Source: Bacillota bacterium (lineage in GTDB: Bacteria; Bacillota; Clostridia; Acetivibrionales; DSM-1351). From it: a stretch of 24,592 nucleotides of DNA. Below are positions 17,024 through 24,027 of this stretch, piece by piece. The notes beneath the pieces are model-generated. The model did no database searches. It worked only from the letters and a program-made list of their open reading frames with translations, and was not told where the DNA came from. Position 1 is the first letter of the stretch; each line of letters starts with the position of its first letter. The DNA is taken from contig JAEYNY010000207.1 in the NCBI GenBank assembly GCA_023412275.1, positions 1 through 24,592 on the forward strand, in the 5' to 3' direction. Made by a program: the position numbers and the translations under genes.

Positions 17024-17188
17024 TTAGTTCTTATTACTCGTAATAAGCTTAATCAGGGATAGCACCACATAGTACAAAGCTACAGCTACTAGAATAAAAG
17101 AATATCCCCATGCCGAAAATGCTATTATGCTTTGCCCTATCCCCGTCTCTATTGTGTCATTTATTATTTTAGTGATAAACTTCATCAT
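17024..17188 (-). CDS. Small membrane ORF downstream of gerB-type gene, 54 aa
   Basis: An uninterrupted 54-codon frame starting ATGATG (17188) and ending TAA at 17024, lying 24 bases after the gerB-type stop on the same strand. It starts MMKFITKII, has an amphipathic N-terminus, then a long hydrophobic stretch (about 18-49) containing GYSFILVAVALYYVVLSLI, and ends in a charged SNKN tail. Upstream purines (GAGAAGAAG) are a modest ribosome site close to the start. It fills nearly the whole gap between the B and C genes. Its position recalls the small membrane D subunits found beside some Bacillus GerA-family receptors, but those are usually a little longer with two helices. Function is unknown; coding status rests on the frame, its hydrophobic pattern and context. 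Confidence 0.6.
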   Translation of the reverse strand: MMKFITKIINDTIETGIGQSIIAFSAWGYSFILVAVALYYVVLSLIKLITSNKN

Positions 17189-17212
17189 ACTTCTTCTCTT
17201 CTTCCCTAACCT

Positions 17213-18319
17213 TTATTTATTTTGAGTATTTAAATCTTTATTACAATATTTTTTAAGATGAAATATCAATAAAAGCATTATAGGAACTACATTGCTAACC
17301 GGTACCCATTGCTGCCAGTACTGCGGTACAAGGTATTTTACATGAAACGGATAATTGGGCTCGTATATTTTTGAATACCACATAATGAAAACAGCCAAAG
17401 GAATTAATACCCATCTGTAATCTTTTATATGGAATAATTCTGCAAAGATTAACACTGCCGAATAGTAAAATAATATGGTTAGATAGAATCCGCCCATAAA
17501 TACAAGGATAACTCCTATTGCATCAAGGTTAGTAATTATATCGCCTATACTAATAAGTTTGATTACCTCCAGGAATGGTATGGTTGCAACGGAAGTATAA
17601 TTAAAACCCATTGAAGTAACCATTATAATTAGGGAAATAGTTAAATTTACCCCGGTCAATGCAAGTGCCCAGTAAGTTGTTTTTTTTACTTCTTTTACAG
17701 ACCCGTTATACTTCCAGAATTGAAAAAAAACATAAACCAAACCAAAGGGAAAGTTAATTCCAATTGGATAAAAAGCCTTTAGTATAGGTTTTACTCCCCC
17801 TTGAAATACAGGCAGAAGTTCTTTTAGATTTATCTGTTTAGATGCAATTATCATAATATAGATAGATATTATTAATAAAATTACTACAGGAAATATTATT
17901 TCCGCAATACGCCCCAGAGTCTCTATCCCCAAAAAAAGCACATAAATAATTGCTATATAAAAAATAATCTGTATTACCAGATTTGGTGTATCCTGAAGAA
18001 ATGTTACATTTATCAGATCAGCAAATTCACTTGTGGTTCGGGTAGCATTAAAAGTATATATCATAAAGTAAATAAATCCCAATGGCCATCCCAATGCCTT
18101 ACCCAGAATGGATTGAGTTATTCCCACAATGTTCTTTTCAGGATATTTACTGTATATGGATGTATATAACCAGACTAAACCCATTCCGGCAATTGTTGAA
18201 ATTATATCTACAATCCAGGCATCTCTTTTAGCTTCAATACCTAAAGCCCATAGATTAGTACTGCCTATCTGTCCCATCATTATCAGGCAGAATAGTTGGT
18301 TCTTACTTATTTTCTCCAT
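17213..18319 (-). CDS. Spore germination receptor subunit B (GerB/GerKB family, APC-type permease)
   Basis: A 368-residue membrane protein with about ten hydrophobic segments, of the spore germination permease family (PF03845), distantly related to amino-acid transporters. The frame is open to 18430, but that extension is hydrophilic and unlike the family. The ATG at 18319 (MEKISKNQLFCLIMMGQIGS) matches the usual GerB N-terminus, has GAGTGG upstream, and lies behind a sigma-G-like promoter. Family features include the early NQLFCLIM and GSTNLWALG, DAWIVDIIS, and a polar central loop after about residue 180 (ELLPVFQGGVKPIL). It is thought to bind the germinant together with subunit A. It is transcribed towards the A-C pair instead of with it, so expression is separately controlled. 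Confidence 0.92.
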   Translation of the reverse strand: MEKISKNQLFCLIMMGQIGSTNLWALGIEAKRDAWIVDIISTIAGMGLVWLYTSIYSKYPEKNIVGITQSILGKALGWPLGFIYFMIYTFNATRTTSEFADLINVTFLQDTPNLVIQIIFYIAIIYVLFLGIETLGRIAEIIFPVVILLIISIYIMIIASKQINLKELLPVFQGGVKPILKAFYPIGINFPFGLVYVFFQFWKYNGSVKEVKKTTYWALALTGVNLTISLIIMVTSMGFNYTSVATIPFLEVIKLISIGDIITNLDAIGVILVFMGGFYLTILFYYSAVLIFAELFHIKDYRWVLIPLAVFIMWYSKIYEPNYPFHVKYLVPQYWQQWVPVSNVVPIMLLLIFHLKKYCNKDLNTQNK

Positions 18320-18351
18320 AATAAACCACTCATTCGTATTTTTTATTTCAA

Positions 18352-18381
18352 TATTATGTGCATTTGTATTAATGTGTATGC
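18352..18381 (-). promoter_or_regulatory. Candidate forespore sigma-G promoter of the gerB-type gene
   Basis: On the minus strand GCATA (18381-18377) is followed after 18 bases by CATAATA (18358-18352). This fits the known sigma-G pattern, GHATR then about 17-18 bases then CATNNTA. The predicted start is near 18345, giving a leader of about 25 bases to the ATG at 18319, just enough for the ribosome site. Forespore expression is what known germination receptor genes show. Confidence 0.55.
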
Positions 18382-18463
18382 AATGGTGTTTTTTGCTAAT
18401 ATTTAATACGACCATTCTTACATTAGACAATCCCGCATATATTTCTTTATAGGGAGGTTTAGC

Positions 18464-19174
18464 ATGTTTATATTGATAAATAGGAACAGAATGTTCTGTA
18501 TCTTTACAATTTTTATAATGTCAATTGCTCTCTTTATTGCAGTTAATACTTATATTATCAAAGGGAGTTTTACTAGGCATGCAGCTAATAACCAACAACA
18601 ATTTTTAATATTAATACATATAGATGAAAAAACACTTTATTTATTTGAAAACGATAAATGTATAAAGAAATATCCTATTGCATCAGGAAAACCCGGATGG
18701 CCCTCTCCAATAGGAGAATGGAAGATAGTTGAAAAAAGCCAATGGGGAAAAGGTTTTGGTGGAAGGTGGCTTGGTCTGAATGTCAGGTGGGGTAATTATG
18801 GAATTCATGGTACCAAAAACGAAGCCTCAATCGGAAGGTCAGCAAGTCATGGTTGCATACGTATGTATAATAGGGACATAAAAGAGCTATACGGTATAGT
18901 ACCTTTGGGCACAGCAGTTGTTATACGCAACGGTCCATTCGGGCCCTTTGGAATGGGATTCAGAAATTTGAAACCCGGAGACAGGGGATCAGATGTTCTG
19001 GCCGTTCAAGAAAGACTAAAACAGTTGGGATATTTTAGTGGATATGAATCAGGTATATATGAAGATGATTTGAAAGAAGCAATTTTTCAATTTCAAAAAG
19101 ATCATAGTCTTAAAGTAAAAGTTACAATTTCCACGCCAGATTACAATGCAATGGGTTATTCGGAATTTGAATAG
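18464..19174 (+). CDS. L,D-transpeptidase (YkuD) with C-terminal peptidoglycan-binding domain
   Basis: A 236-residue protein. One hydrophobic segment (about 11-31) acts as signal or membrane anchor, so the enzyme faces the cell wall or forespore intermembrane space. The YkuD domain (about 46-156) carries the full catalytic motif: H115 in GIHGTKN, then SHGCIRMYNRDI with H129 and nucleophile C131. These enzymes make 3-3 cross-links in peptidoglycan. A PG_binding_1-type domain follows (about 168-215; LKPGDRGSDVLAVQERLKQLGY). The start is set by GGGAGG 6 bases before the ATG. It is divergent from the gerB-type gene (144 bases between starts), so a sporulation or cortex role is possible but not shown. 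No clear sigma-A promoter was seen upstream. Confidence 0.93.
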   Translation: MFILINRNRMFCIFTIFIMSIALFIAVNTYIIKGSFTRHAANNQQQFLILIHIDEKTLYLFENDKCIKKYPIASGKPGWPSPIGEWKIVEKSQWGKGFGGRWLGLNVRWGNYGIHGTKNEASIGRSASHGCIRMYNRDIKELYGIVPLGTAVVIRNGPFGPFGMGFRNLKPGDRGSDVLAVQERLKQLGYFSGYESGIYEDDLKEAIFQFQKDHSLKVKVTISTPDYNAMGYSEFE

Positions 19175-19205
19175 TATTTTGTCCTATTACCCCCTTACTT
19201 AAATG

Positions 19206-19235
19206 TTGACAAAATACATGTCATTTTTTTATGAT
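19206..19235 (+). promoter_or_regulatory. Sigma-A-type promoter of the ClC gene
   Basis: TTGACA (19206-19211, perfect) and TATGAT (19230-19235, 5 of 6) are separated by 18 bases. Transcription would begin near 19242, leaving a short leader of about 14 bases that still holds the GGGGG ribosome site (19244-19248) for the ATG at 19256. Confidence 0.65.
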
Positions 19236-19255
19236 ATATTCTTGGGGGTTTAATA

Positions 19256-20836
19256 ATGAAAACAAATTCTACAAATAAAAATAACACATCCGATACTTTG
19301 TTTCACTGGCATGGATTTAGATTAAAGCTTGTATTTGAGGGGATTGCCGTTGGTTTGTCGGCAGGCTTATTGGTGGTTCTTTATAGGTATTCCTTAGAAA
19401 AGGCCATGGGTTTACTGTCTGAAATCTATAATTTTTTATCCGTAAGAGTCTTTTTAATTCCAATATGGGTTAGTTTATTAGTCTTAATAGGATACATTGT
19501 CGGGAGATTACTAAAATATGAACCCATGATAAGTGGTAGCGGTATCCCACAAGTTGAAGGTGTCCTGCAGGGTAAGCTTAAAATGGTATGGTGGAAAGTT
19601 GTAATTGGAAAATTTCTAGGAGGAGTTCTCTCAATAGGCTCGGGACTTTCTCTCGGCCGTGAAGGTCCCTCCGTTCAATTAGGGGCAGCAATAGGTCAAG
19701 GCTTTGCCAAAGTATTTAAAAGAATAAAAATAGAAGAAAAGTACCTCATAACAAGCGGAGCCAGTGCAGGACTTGCTGCTGCATTTAACGCTCCTCTTGC
19801 AGGCGTTATGTTTGCTCTCGAAGAAGTTCACAAGAACTTTTCACCATTGGTGCTGCTCTCATCTTTGGCTGCAGCACTTTCAGCTGACTACATTTCCAGT
19901 GGATTTTTCGGACTTAAACCGGTTTTGGACTTTAAAAATCTGACACCTATTCCTCTAAAATATTACCTTTATATAATCGCGCTAGGCATTATAGTCGGAG
20001 TATTTGGAGCCGTATTTAACAAAGCCCTGCTGAAAACACAGGATATTTACGAGAAAGTTAGTATTATACCCAAACACTACCGTGTAATTATTCCGCTGAT
20101 TATATCAGTTGCTTTGGGATTTATTCTTCCTCAGGTATTAGGTGGAGGACATGAACTTATAGTTGATCTTGTAAAAAACAATACACCTTTAGCACTTTTG
20201 CTGGTGTTACTGCTTGTAAAGTTCTTGTTTACAATAACCAGCTTTGGATCAGGTGCTCCAGGCGGGATTTTTCTGCCTATGCTTGCCATAGGAGCATTAA
20301 TCGGGAATATTTACGGTTTTGGACTCGTTAAGTTATTACACTTAGATAACGGTTTTATAAATAATTTTATAATACTGGCAATGGCGGGGTATTTTACCGC
20401 AGTTGTCAGAGCACCAATTACCGGCATTATTCTAATTACAGAAATGACCGGATCTTTTAATCATCTGCTTTCCCTATCAGTAGTTTCTATAACTGCTTAT
20501 ATAATTGCAGATATTATTGGTGCTCATCCTGTTTATGAATCTTTGTTGGGTAGAATTCTGAAAAATCAGAAGGATACAACCCCTGCTTGGAACCACAAAC
20601 ATAAAACCATACTGGAATTCCCAATTTGCCTTGGTTCTCAGTTGGATGGCAGGGAAATTAAAACTGTAAAATGGCCCTCCCATTCACTTCTAATAGCCGT
20701 TAGGCGCGGTGAACAGGAGATTATCCCAAAAGGAGACACCTTAATTCAATCAGGCGATTATCTTGTTATGCTTACAAATGAGGATAGAGTTTCTAAAATT
20801 AATGATTTGATGCTGTCATTAACCGAAAGCAAATAA
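19256..20836 (+). CDS. ClC-family chloride/proton antiporter with C-terminal RCK_C (TrkA-C) domain
   Basis: A 526-residue membrane protein. All ClC selectivity motifs are present: GSGIP (94-98), GREGPSVQLG with the gating glutamate E136, the ALEEVHKNF segment whose E189/E190 matches the inner proton glutamate region of exchangers, GGIFLP (336-341), and Y427 in the last helix, matching the chloride-coordinating tyrosine. Keeping both glutamates points to a proton-coupled exchanger, not a passive channel. After the membrane part a soluble domain (about 445-523) resembles TrkA-C/RCK_C, a ligand-binding regulatory module, in place of the CBS pair of many ClC proteins. It is monocistronic, with its own promoter, and converges on panD with 16 bases between stops. 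Likely role: chloride or pH homeostasis. Confidence 0.93.
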   Translation: MKTNSTNKNNTSDTLFHWHGFRLKLVFEGIAVGLSAGLLVVLYRYSLEKAMGLLSEIYNFLSVRVFLIPIWVSLLVLIGYIVGRLLKYEPMISGSGIPQVEGVLQGKLKMVWWKVVIGKFLGGVLSIGSGLSLGREGPSVQLGAAIGQGFAKVFKRIKIEEKYLITSGASAGLAAAFNAPLAGVMFALEEVHKNFSPLVLLSSLAAALSADYISSGFFGLKPVLDFKNLTPIPLKYYLYIIALGIIVGVFGAVFNKALLKTQDIYEKVSIIPKHYRVIIPLIISVALGFILPQVLGGGHELIVDLVKNNTPLALLLVLLLVKFLFTITSFGSGAPGGIFLPMLAIGALIGNIYGFGLVKLLHLDNGFINNFIILAMAGYFTAVVRAPITGIILITEMTGSFNHLLSLSVVSITAYIIADIIGAHPVYESLLGRILKNQKDTTPAWNHKHKTILEFPICLGSQLDGREIKTVKWPSHSLLIAVRRGEQEIIPKGDTLIQSGDYLVMLTNEDRVSKINDLMLSLTESK

Positions 20837-20852
20837 AATAAGCCCCTCAATA

Positions 20853-21239
20853 TTACTCTACAATTTGGCCATGCTTTTCGTAATTGGTTTTACGAGTAAT
20901 ACGATTATTATCGTCAACAAATACTACATTGGGTTTATGGTCTTTGGCTTCTTCCCTGGTCATCTGTGCATATGCCATGATAATAACTTTATCACTTATT
21001 TGTGCATACCTGGCAGCTGCACCATTTAGACAAATTACACCTGAACCCTTCTCACCTGCAATCGTATATGTTTCCAACCTTTTGCCGTTATTAATATTTA
21101 CTACGCAAACTTTTTCATACTCCATAATCCCCGCTGCTTCCAAGAGATCTTCATCTACGGTGATACTTCCTACATAGTTTAATTCCGCCTGCGTAACTGT
21201 AGCTCTATGAATTTTTCCGCTTAATAATGTAATATTCAT
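20853..21239 (-). CDS. panD: Aspartate 1-decarboxylase precursor
   Basis: A 128-residue proenzyme that makes beta-alanine from L-aspartate for pantothenate. It self-cleaves at Gly24-Ser25 in YVGSIT, turning Ser25 into the pyruvoyl cofactor. K9 (SGKIHRA), R54 and Y58 are at the same positions as in the E. coli enzyme, and the LNGAAAR segment is intact, so it should be active. Length is normal. It is the last gene of the pantothenate operon, 20 bases after panC, and ends 16 bases from the convergent ClC gene; no clear terminator is visible in that gap. Confidence 0.97.
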   Translation of the reverse strand: MNITLLSGKIHRATVTQAELNYVGSITVDEDLLEAAGIMEYEKVCVVNINNGKRLETYTIAGEKGSGVICLNGAAARYAQISDKVIIMAYAQMTREEAKDHKPNVVFVDDNNRITRKTNYEKHGQIVE

Positions 21240-21259
21240 ACCTGCACCTCTCAGATCGT

Positions 21260-22105
21260 TTAATCGGGTATAAAAGAAAAATTGTCAATTAGTCTGACAT
21301 TTCCTATATAAACCGCCATTGCTATCAGAACAGGCCTGTCTATAGTATTAACCTGCTGCATTGTCATTGCGTCTACAGCTTTTAAATAATCTATCCTTGC
21401 TAACGGCTCCTGATCTATGATATCTTTCATTTTCTTTAAAAGAACATCTGCTTCCCTGCATCCTTCATTAACCATATCTTTACCGGCGAAGATTGATTTA
21501 CTTAGTGCCAATGCGGCTCTTCTTTCTTCACTGTTGAGGTAAGTATTTCGGGAGCTTTTTGCAAGACCGTCTTTTTCTCGGATAATGGGGCAGCCGACAA
21601 TTTCAACATCCATGCTTAAGTCCTTAACCATTCTCCTAATGATAGCCAACTGCTGTGCATCCTTCTCTCCAAAATACGCCTTGTCCGGATTTACGATATT
21701 TAGTAACTTATTTACAACAGTACATACTCCTTTAAAGTGCACCGGGCGGCTAAGTCCGCATAATTCCTCGCTCAGAACCGAAATATCCACAGAAGTACAA
21801 AAGCCTTCAGGATACATCTCTCCCGGTTCGGGGTTAAATACTAAATCCACACCTAATTCTTCGCAATACTTTGAATCCTTTTCCAAGTCTCTGGGATACT
21901 TGTCCAAATCCTCTGTAGGGCCAAACTGGATGGGATTTACAAAAATACTTACTACTACTTTAGAATTTTCACGGGCTTTCATTATAAGGCTTCCATGACC
22001 TTCATGCAAATAACCCATAGTAGGAACAAAGCCTATTGTTAAGCCTTGTTTTTTCCAATCATTTACTATATTTTTAACTTCATTTATCGTCTTGACTACT
22101 TTCAT
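21260..22105 (-). CDS. panC: Pantothenate synthetase (pantoate--beta-alanine ligase)
   Basis: A 281-residue cytoplasmic enzyme that joins pantoate and beta-alanine using ATP, through a pantoyl-adenylate. The nucleotidyl-transferase signature FVPTMGYLHEGHGSL is intact, with the HxGH-type histidines H34 and H37. Other family motifs are SIFVNPIQFGPTEDLDKYPR, YFGEKDAQQL, and KSSRNTYL, the ATP-binding loop. Length is typical. The start ATG overlaps the panB stop by four bases (22102-22105), and panD follows 20 bases later, so its product and beta-alanine from PanD are made together. Confidence 0.97.
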   Translation of the reverse strand: MKVVKTINEVKNIVNDWKKQGLTIGFVPTMGYLHEGHGSLIMKARENSKVVVSIFVNPIQFGPTEDLDKYPRDLEKDSKYCEELGVDLVFNPEPGEMYPEGFCTSVDISVLSEELCGLSRPVHFKGVCTVVNKLLNIVNPDKAYFGEKDAQQLAIIRRMVKDLSMDVEIVGCPIIREKDGLAKSSRNTYLNSEERRAALALSKSIFAGKDMVNEGCREADVLLKKMKDIIDQEPLARIDYLKAVDAMTMQQVNTIDRPVLIAMAVYIGNVRLIDNFSFIPD

Positions 22106-22965
22106 ATTATATCCTCCGAAATCAACTTCTCAATAACCGCTGCATCTATCTTATAAGAGTGTTCTTGTTCCGGAAAAGTTGAATCCTTTATTTCACTAAT
22201 ATATTTTCTAAATGCCGATTTCATCTCGGAACCTATGTCAGCATATTTTTTTACAAATTTAGGAGCAATATCCGAATAAATACCCAACATATCCTGATAT
22301 ACAAGTACCTGACCATCACAGTATTTTCCTGCACCTATTCCGATGGTGGGTATGGAAAGCTTATCTGTAATAATTTTTGAAAGCTCTGCGGGAACACATT
22401 CCAGTACAACAGCAGTAGCACCTGCAGCTTCAACAGCTTTGGCATCAGCAATTAGCTTGATAGCAGCTGCTTCATCTTTACCCTGTACTTTAAACCCCCC
22501 GAAAGTATTTATGGATTGAGGTGTCATACCCAAATGAGATACTAAAGGTATTTTTGCATCTACAATCGCTTTTATTTGTGGACATACTTCCTTGCCACCT
22601 TCAAGCTTTACTGCATGTGCATTTCCTTCCTTTATCAATCTTCCTGCATTTACAACAGCATCGTAAACAGAAGTATGATAAGACATGAACGGCATATCTG
22701 CAACAATAAATGCATACTTATTTCCCCTTGACACTGCCGCTGTATGGTGTATCATGTCTTCCATAGTAACCGATAATGTATTCTCATAGCCAAGCATAAC
22801 CATACCCAGTGAGTCCCCCACCAGAATACAATTGACTCCTGCTTCATCCATCAATTTTGCTGTAGAATAATCGTAAGCTGTCAGCATACTGATTTTATCG
22901 CCGTTTCTTTTCTGATTTTGAATAGACGCTACTGTATTTTTTATTCTATTTCCTTCTACTGTCAT
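22102..22965 (-). CDS. panB: 3-methyl-2-oxobutanoate hydroxymethyltransferase (ketopantoate hydroxymethyltransferase)
   Basis: A 287-residue cytoplasmic enzyme that adds a one-carbon unit from methylene-tetrahydrofolate to 2-oxoisovalerate, giving ketopantoate. Signatures are ISMLTAYDYSTAKLMDEAG, VGDSLGMVMLGY with metal ligand D51, FIVADMPFMSYH with metal ligand D90, VKLEGG with E122, the HLGMTPQS loop, and IGIGAGKYCDGQVLV. All key residues are in place and length is normal. AGGGG lies about 10 bases before the ATG. It comes 26 bases after the DUF2520 gene and overlaps panC by four bases. Confidence 0.97.
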   Translation of the reverse strand: MTVEGNRIKNTVASIQNQKRNGDKISMLTAYDYSTAKLMDEAGVNCILVGDSLGMVMLGYENTLSVTMEDMIHHTAAVSRGNKYAFIVADMPFMSYHTSVYDAVVNAGRLIKEGNAHAVKLEGGKEVCPQIKAIVDAKIPLVSHLGMTPQSINTFGGFKVQGKDEAAAIKLIADAKAVEAAGATAVVLECVPAELSKIITDKLSIPTIGIGAGKYCDGQVLVYQDMLGIYSDIAPKFVKKYADIGSEMKSAFRKYISEIKDSTFPEQEHSYKIDAAVIEKLISEDII

Positions 22966-22991
22966 TCCATCAACGCCCCTATCGTATTTAC

Positions 22992-23837
22992 TTAATTTTG
23001 CCCTAAAAGGTCTTCTAATTCAATGTAATTTTTTTCAGGGTTTTTTATTTTAGCTATTTTAATTAATTTTCTGGATAATGAAATATATATATTTTTTTCT
23101 TCTTCTGATAAAGCCTGAAGATGCTTTCGTACGGTCATTATGTCATTACGCTCAACAGGTCCTGTTAACGCCTCTTCCAATCCCTGTTTTTCAATATTTT
23201 CAATGGCGTGACCCATTAGAAAAAGAACTGATTTTTTAGCTTCTTCCCGTGTAAAGCCACATTGCTCCAAAAGGTCGACTCCCTGCCCGGCAAGAGCAAT
23301 TGACTGATTACTGGCAAAAACAGCTGCAGCGTGATATTTAATTTTTTGGGATGAATCAATTATTCTGGTACTGTTTCCAAGTTTTTTAAAAAATTCTTCT
23401 ACTTCCTGCAATCGTTCTGGGCTTCCTTCAATTGTTATCAGTGCATCATACAGTTTTTTATATGAGGAGGTTTTGCTGCTACACGAAAAAAGAGGATGAA
23501 TTGAATAACCAAATCCCCCTTTTTCGCCAATTCCCTTAAATATGTCCGAAGACAATGCTCCTGAGCAATGACAGATTATTTTACCTGCAATAGATAGTTC
23601 TTTTATGTCTTCCCATACGTTCAGTATAGTATTATCAGTGGTTGTAATATAAATAATGTCACTATAATTAACAAGCTCACTTAATGATGTATATACTGAC
23701 GAAAGTGTAAAATCTGCTGCTTCCATTGCTGCATTTTTATCAGTATCATAATACCCCGCCAGTTCTATGTTATTTTGTTCAAAGTATTTTCCAAGAGTAT
23801 TGCCGACTTTTCCCGCTCCAATAAATCCTACGTTCAT
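22992..23837 (-). CDS. Rossmann-fold / DUF2520 protein, candidate alternative ketopantoate reductase
   Basis: A 281-residue protein leading the pantothenate operon. A TTG-initiated frame reaches 23852, but GAGGT lies 8 bases before the ATG at 23837, and the family N-terminus MNVGFIGAGKVG follows at once. The GxGxxG loop (GAGKVGNTLG) marks an NAD(P)-binding Rossmann domain (1-135). The C-terminal half (from about 137, starting near HPLFSC) is helical and matches the DUF2520 pattern (HAAAVFASN, TGPVERND). The layout is that of a short-chain beta-hydroxyacid dehydrogenase. Since panB, panC and panD follow and no classical panE is present here, reduction of ketopantoate to pantoate is the attractive role, like PanG described in Francisella. 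That function is inference from context; a panE gene could lie elsewhere. Confidence 0.85.
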   Translation of the reverse strand: MNVGFIGAGKVGNTLGKYFEQNNIELAGYYDTDKNAAMEAADFTLSSVYTSLSELVNYSDIIYITTTDNTILNVWEDIKELSIAGKIICHCSGALSSDIFKGIGEKGGFGYSIHPLFSCSSKTSSYKKLYDALITIEGSPERLQEVEEFFKKLGNSTRIIDSSQKIKYHAAAVFASNQSIALAGQGVDLLEQCGFTREEAKKSVLFLMGHAIENIEKQGLEEALTGPVERNDIMTVRKHLQALSEEEKNIYISLSRKLIKIAKIKNPEKNYIELEDLLGQN

Positions 23838-23892
23838 TACAAGTAACCTCAATAAGCATATTTGGTCAAATACCCAACTTTATTATATGTAT

Positions 23893-23921
23893 AATATACT
23901 TTTTCGAAGTGTACTTGTCAA
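23893..23921 (-). promoter_or_regulatory. Sigma-A-type promoter of the pantothenate operon
   Basis: On the minus strand TTGACA (23921-23916, perfect) and TATATT (23898-23893, 5 of 6) are exactly 17 bases apart. Transcription would start near 23886, leaving a leader of about 48 bases before the DUF2520 ATG. No operator or riboswitch is evident in that leader. Confidence 0.75.
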
Positions 23922-23982
23922 CCTTTTACAAATATCGCAAAATCCTACCTATGTGTGCATTTATTCTACAGTTGTTTATAAT

Positions 23983-24011
23983 AAAAGCAGGCATTATAAA
24001 TGCCTGCTTTT
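23983..24011 (-). terminator. Rho-independent terminator after glycyl-tRNA synthetase gene
   Basis: A perfect 12-bp stem (23983-23994 with 24000-24011, core AGCAGGCAT/ATGCCTGCT) with a 5-base loop, 17 bases past the stop codon. Read on the minus strand it ends in TTTTATTAT. Both strands carry T runs, so it may work in both directions. It separates the synthetase from the pantothenate operon. Confidence 0.85.
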
Positions 24012-24027
24012 TCACATAACTTGATTA

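Noticed and set aside
17030..17047. Near-perfect palindrome CTTATTAC-TC-GTAATAAG considered as a bidirectional terminator for the convergent germination genes
   Set aside because: The stem is AT-only apart from two pairs, the loop is too tight, and no T run follows on either strand. It also lies inside the small ORF.
18320..18430. 37-residue N-terminal extension of the gerB-type protein
   Set aside because: It is hydrophilic, unlike GerB proteins, and contains the sigma-G-like promoter, so it would not be transcribed from that start.
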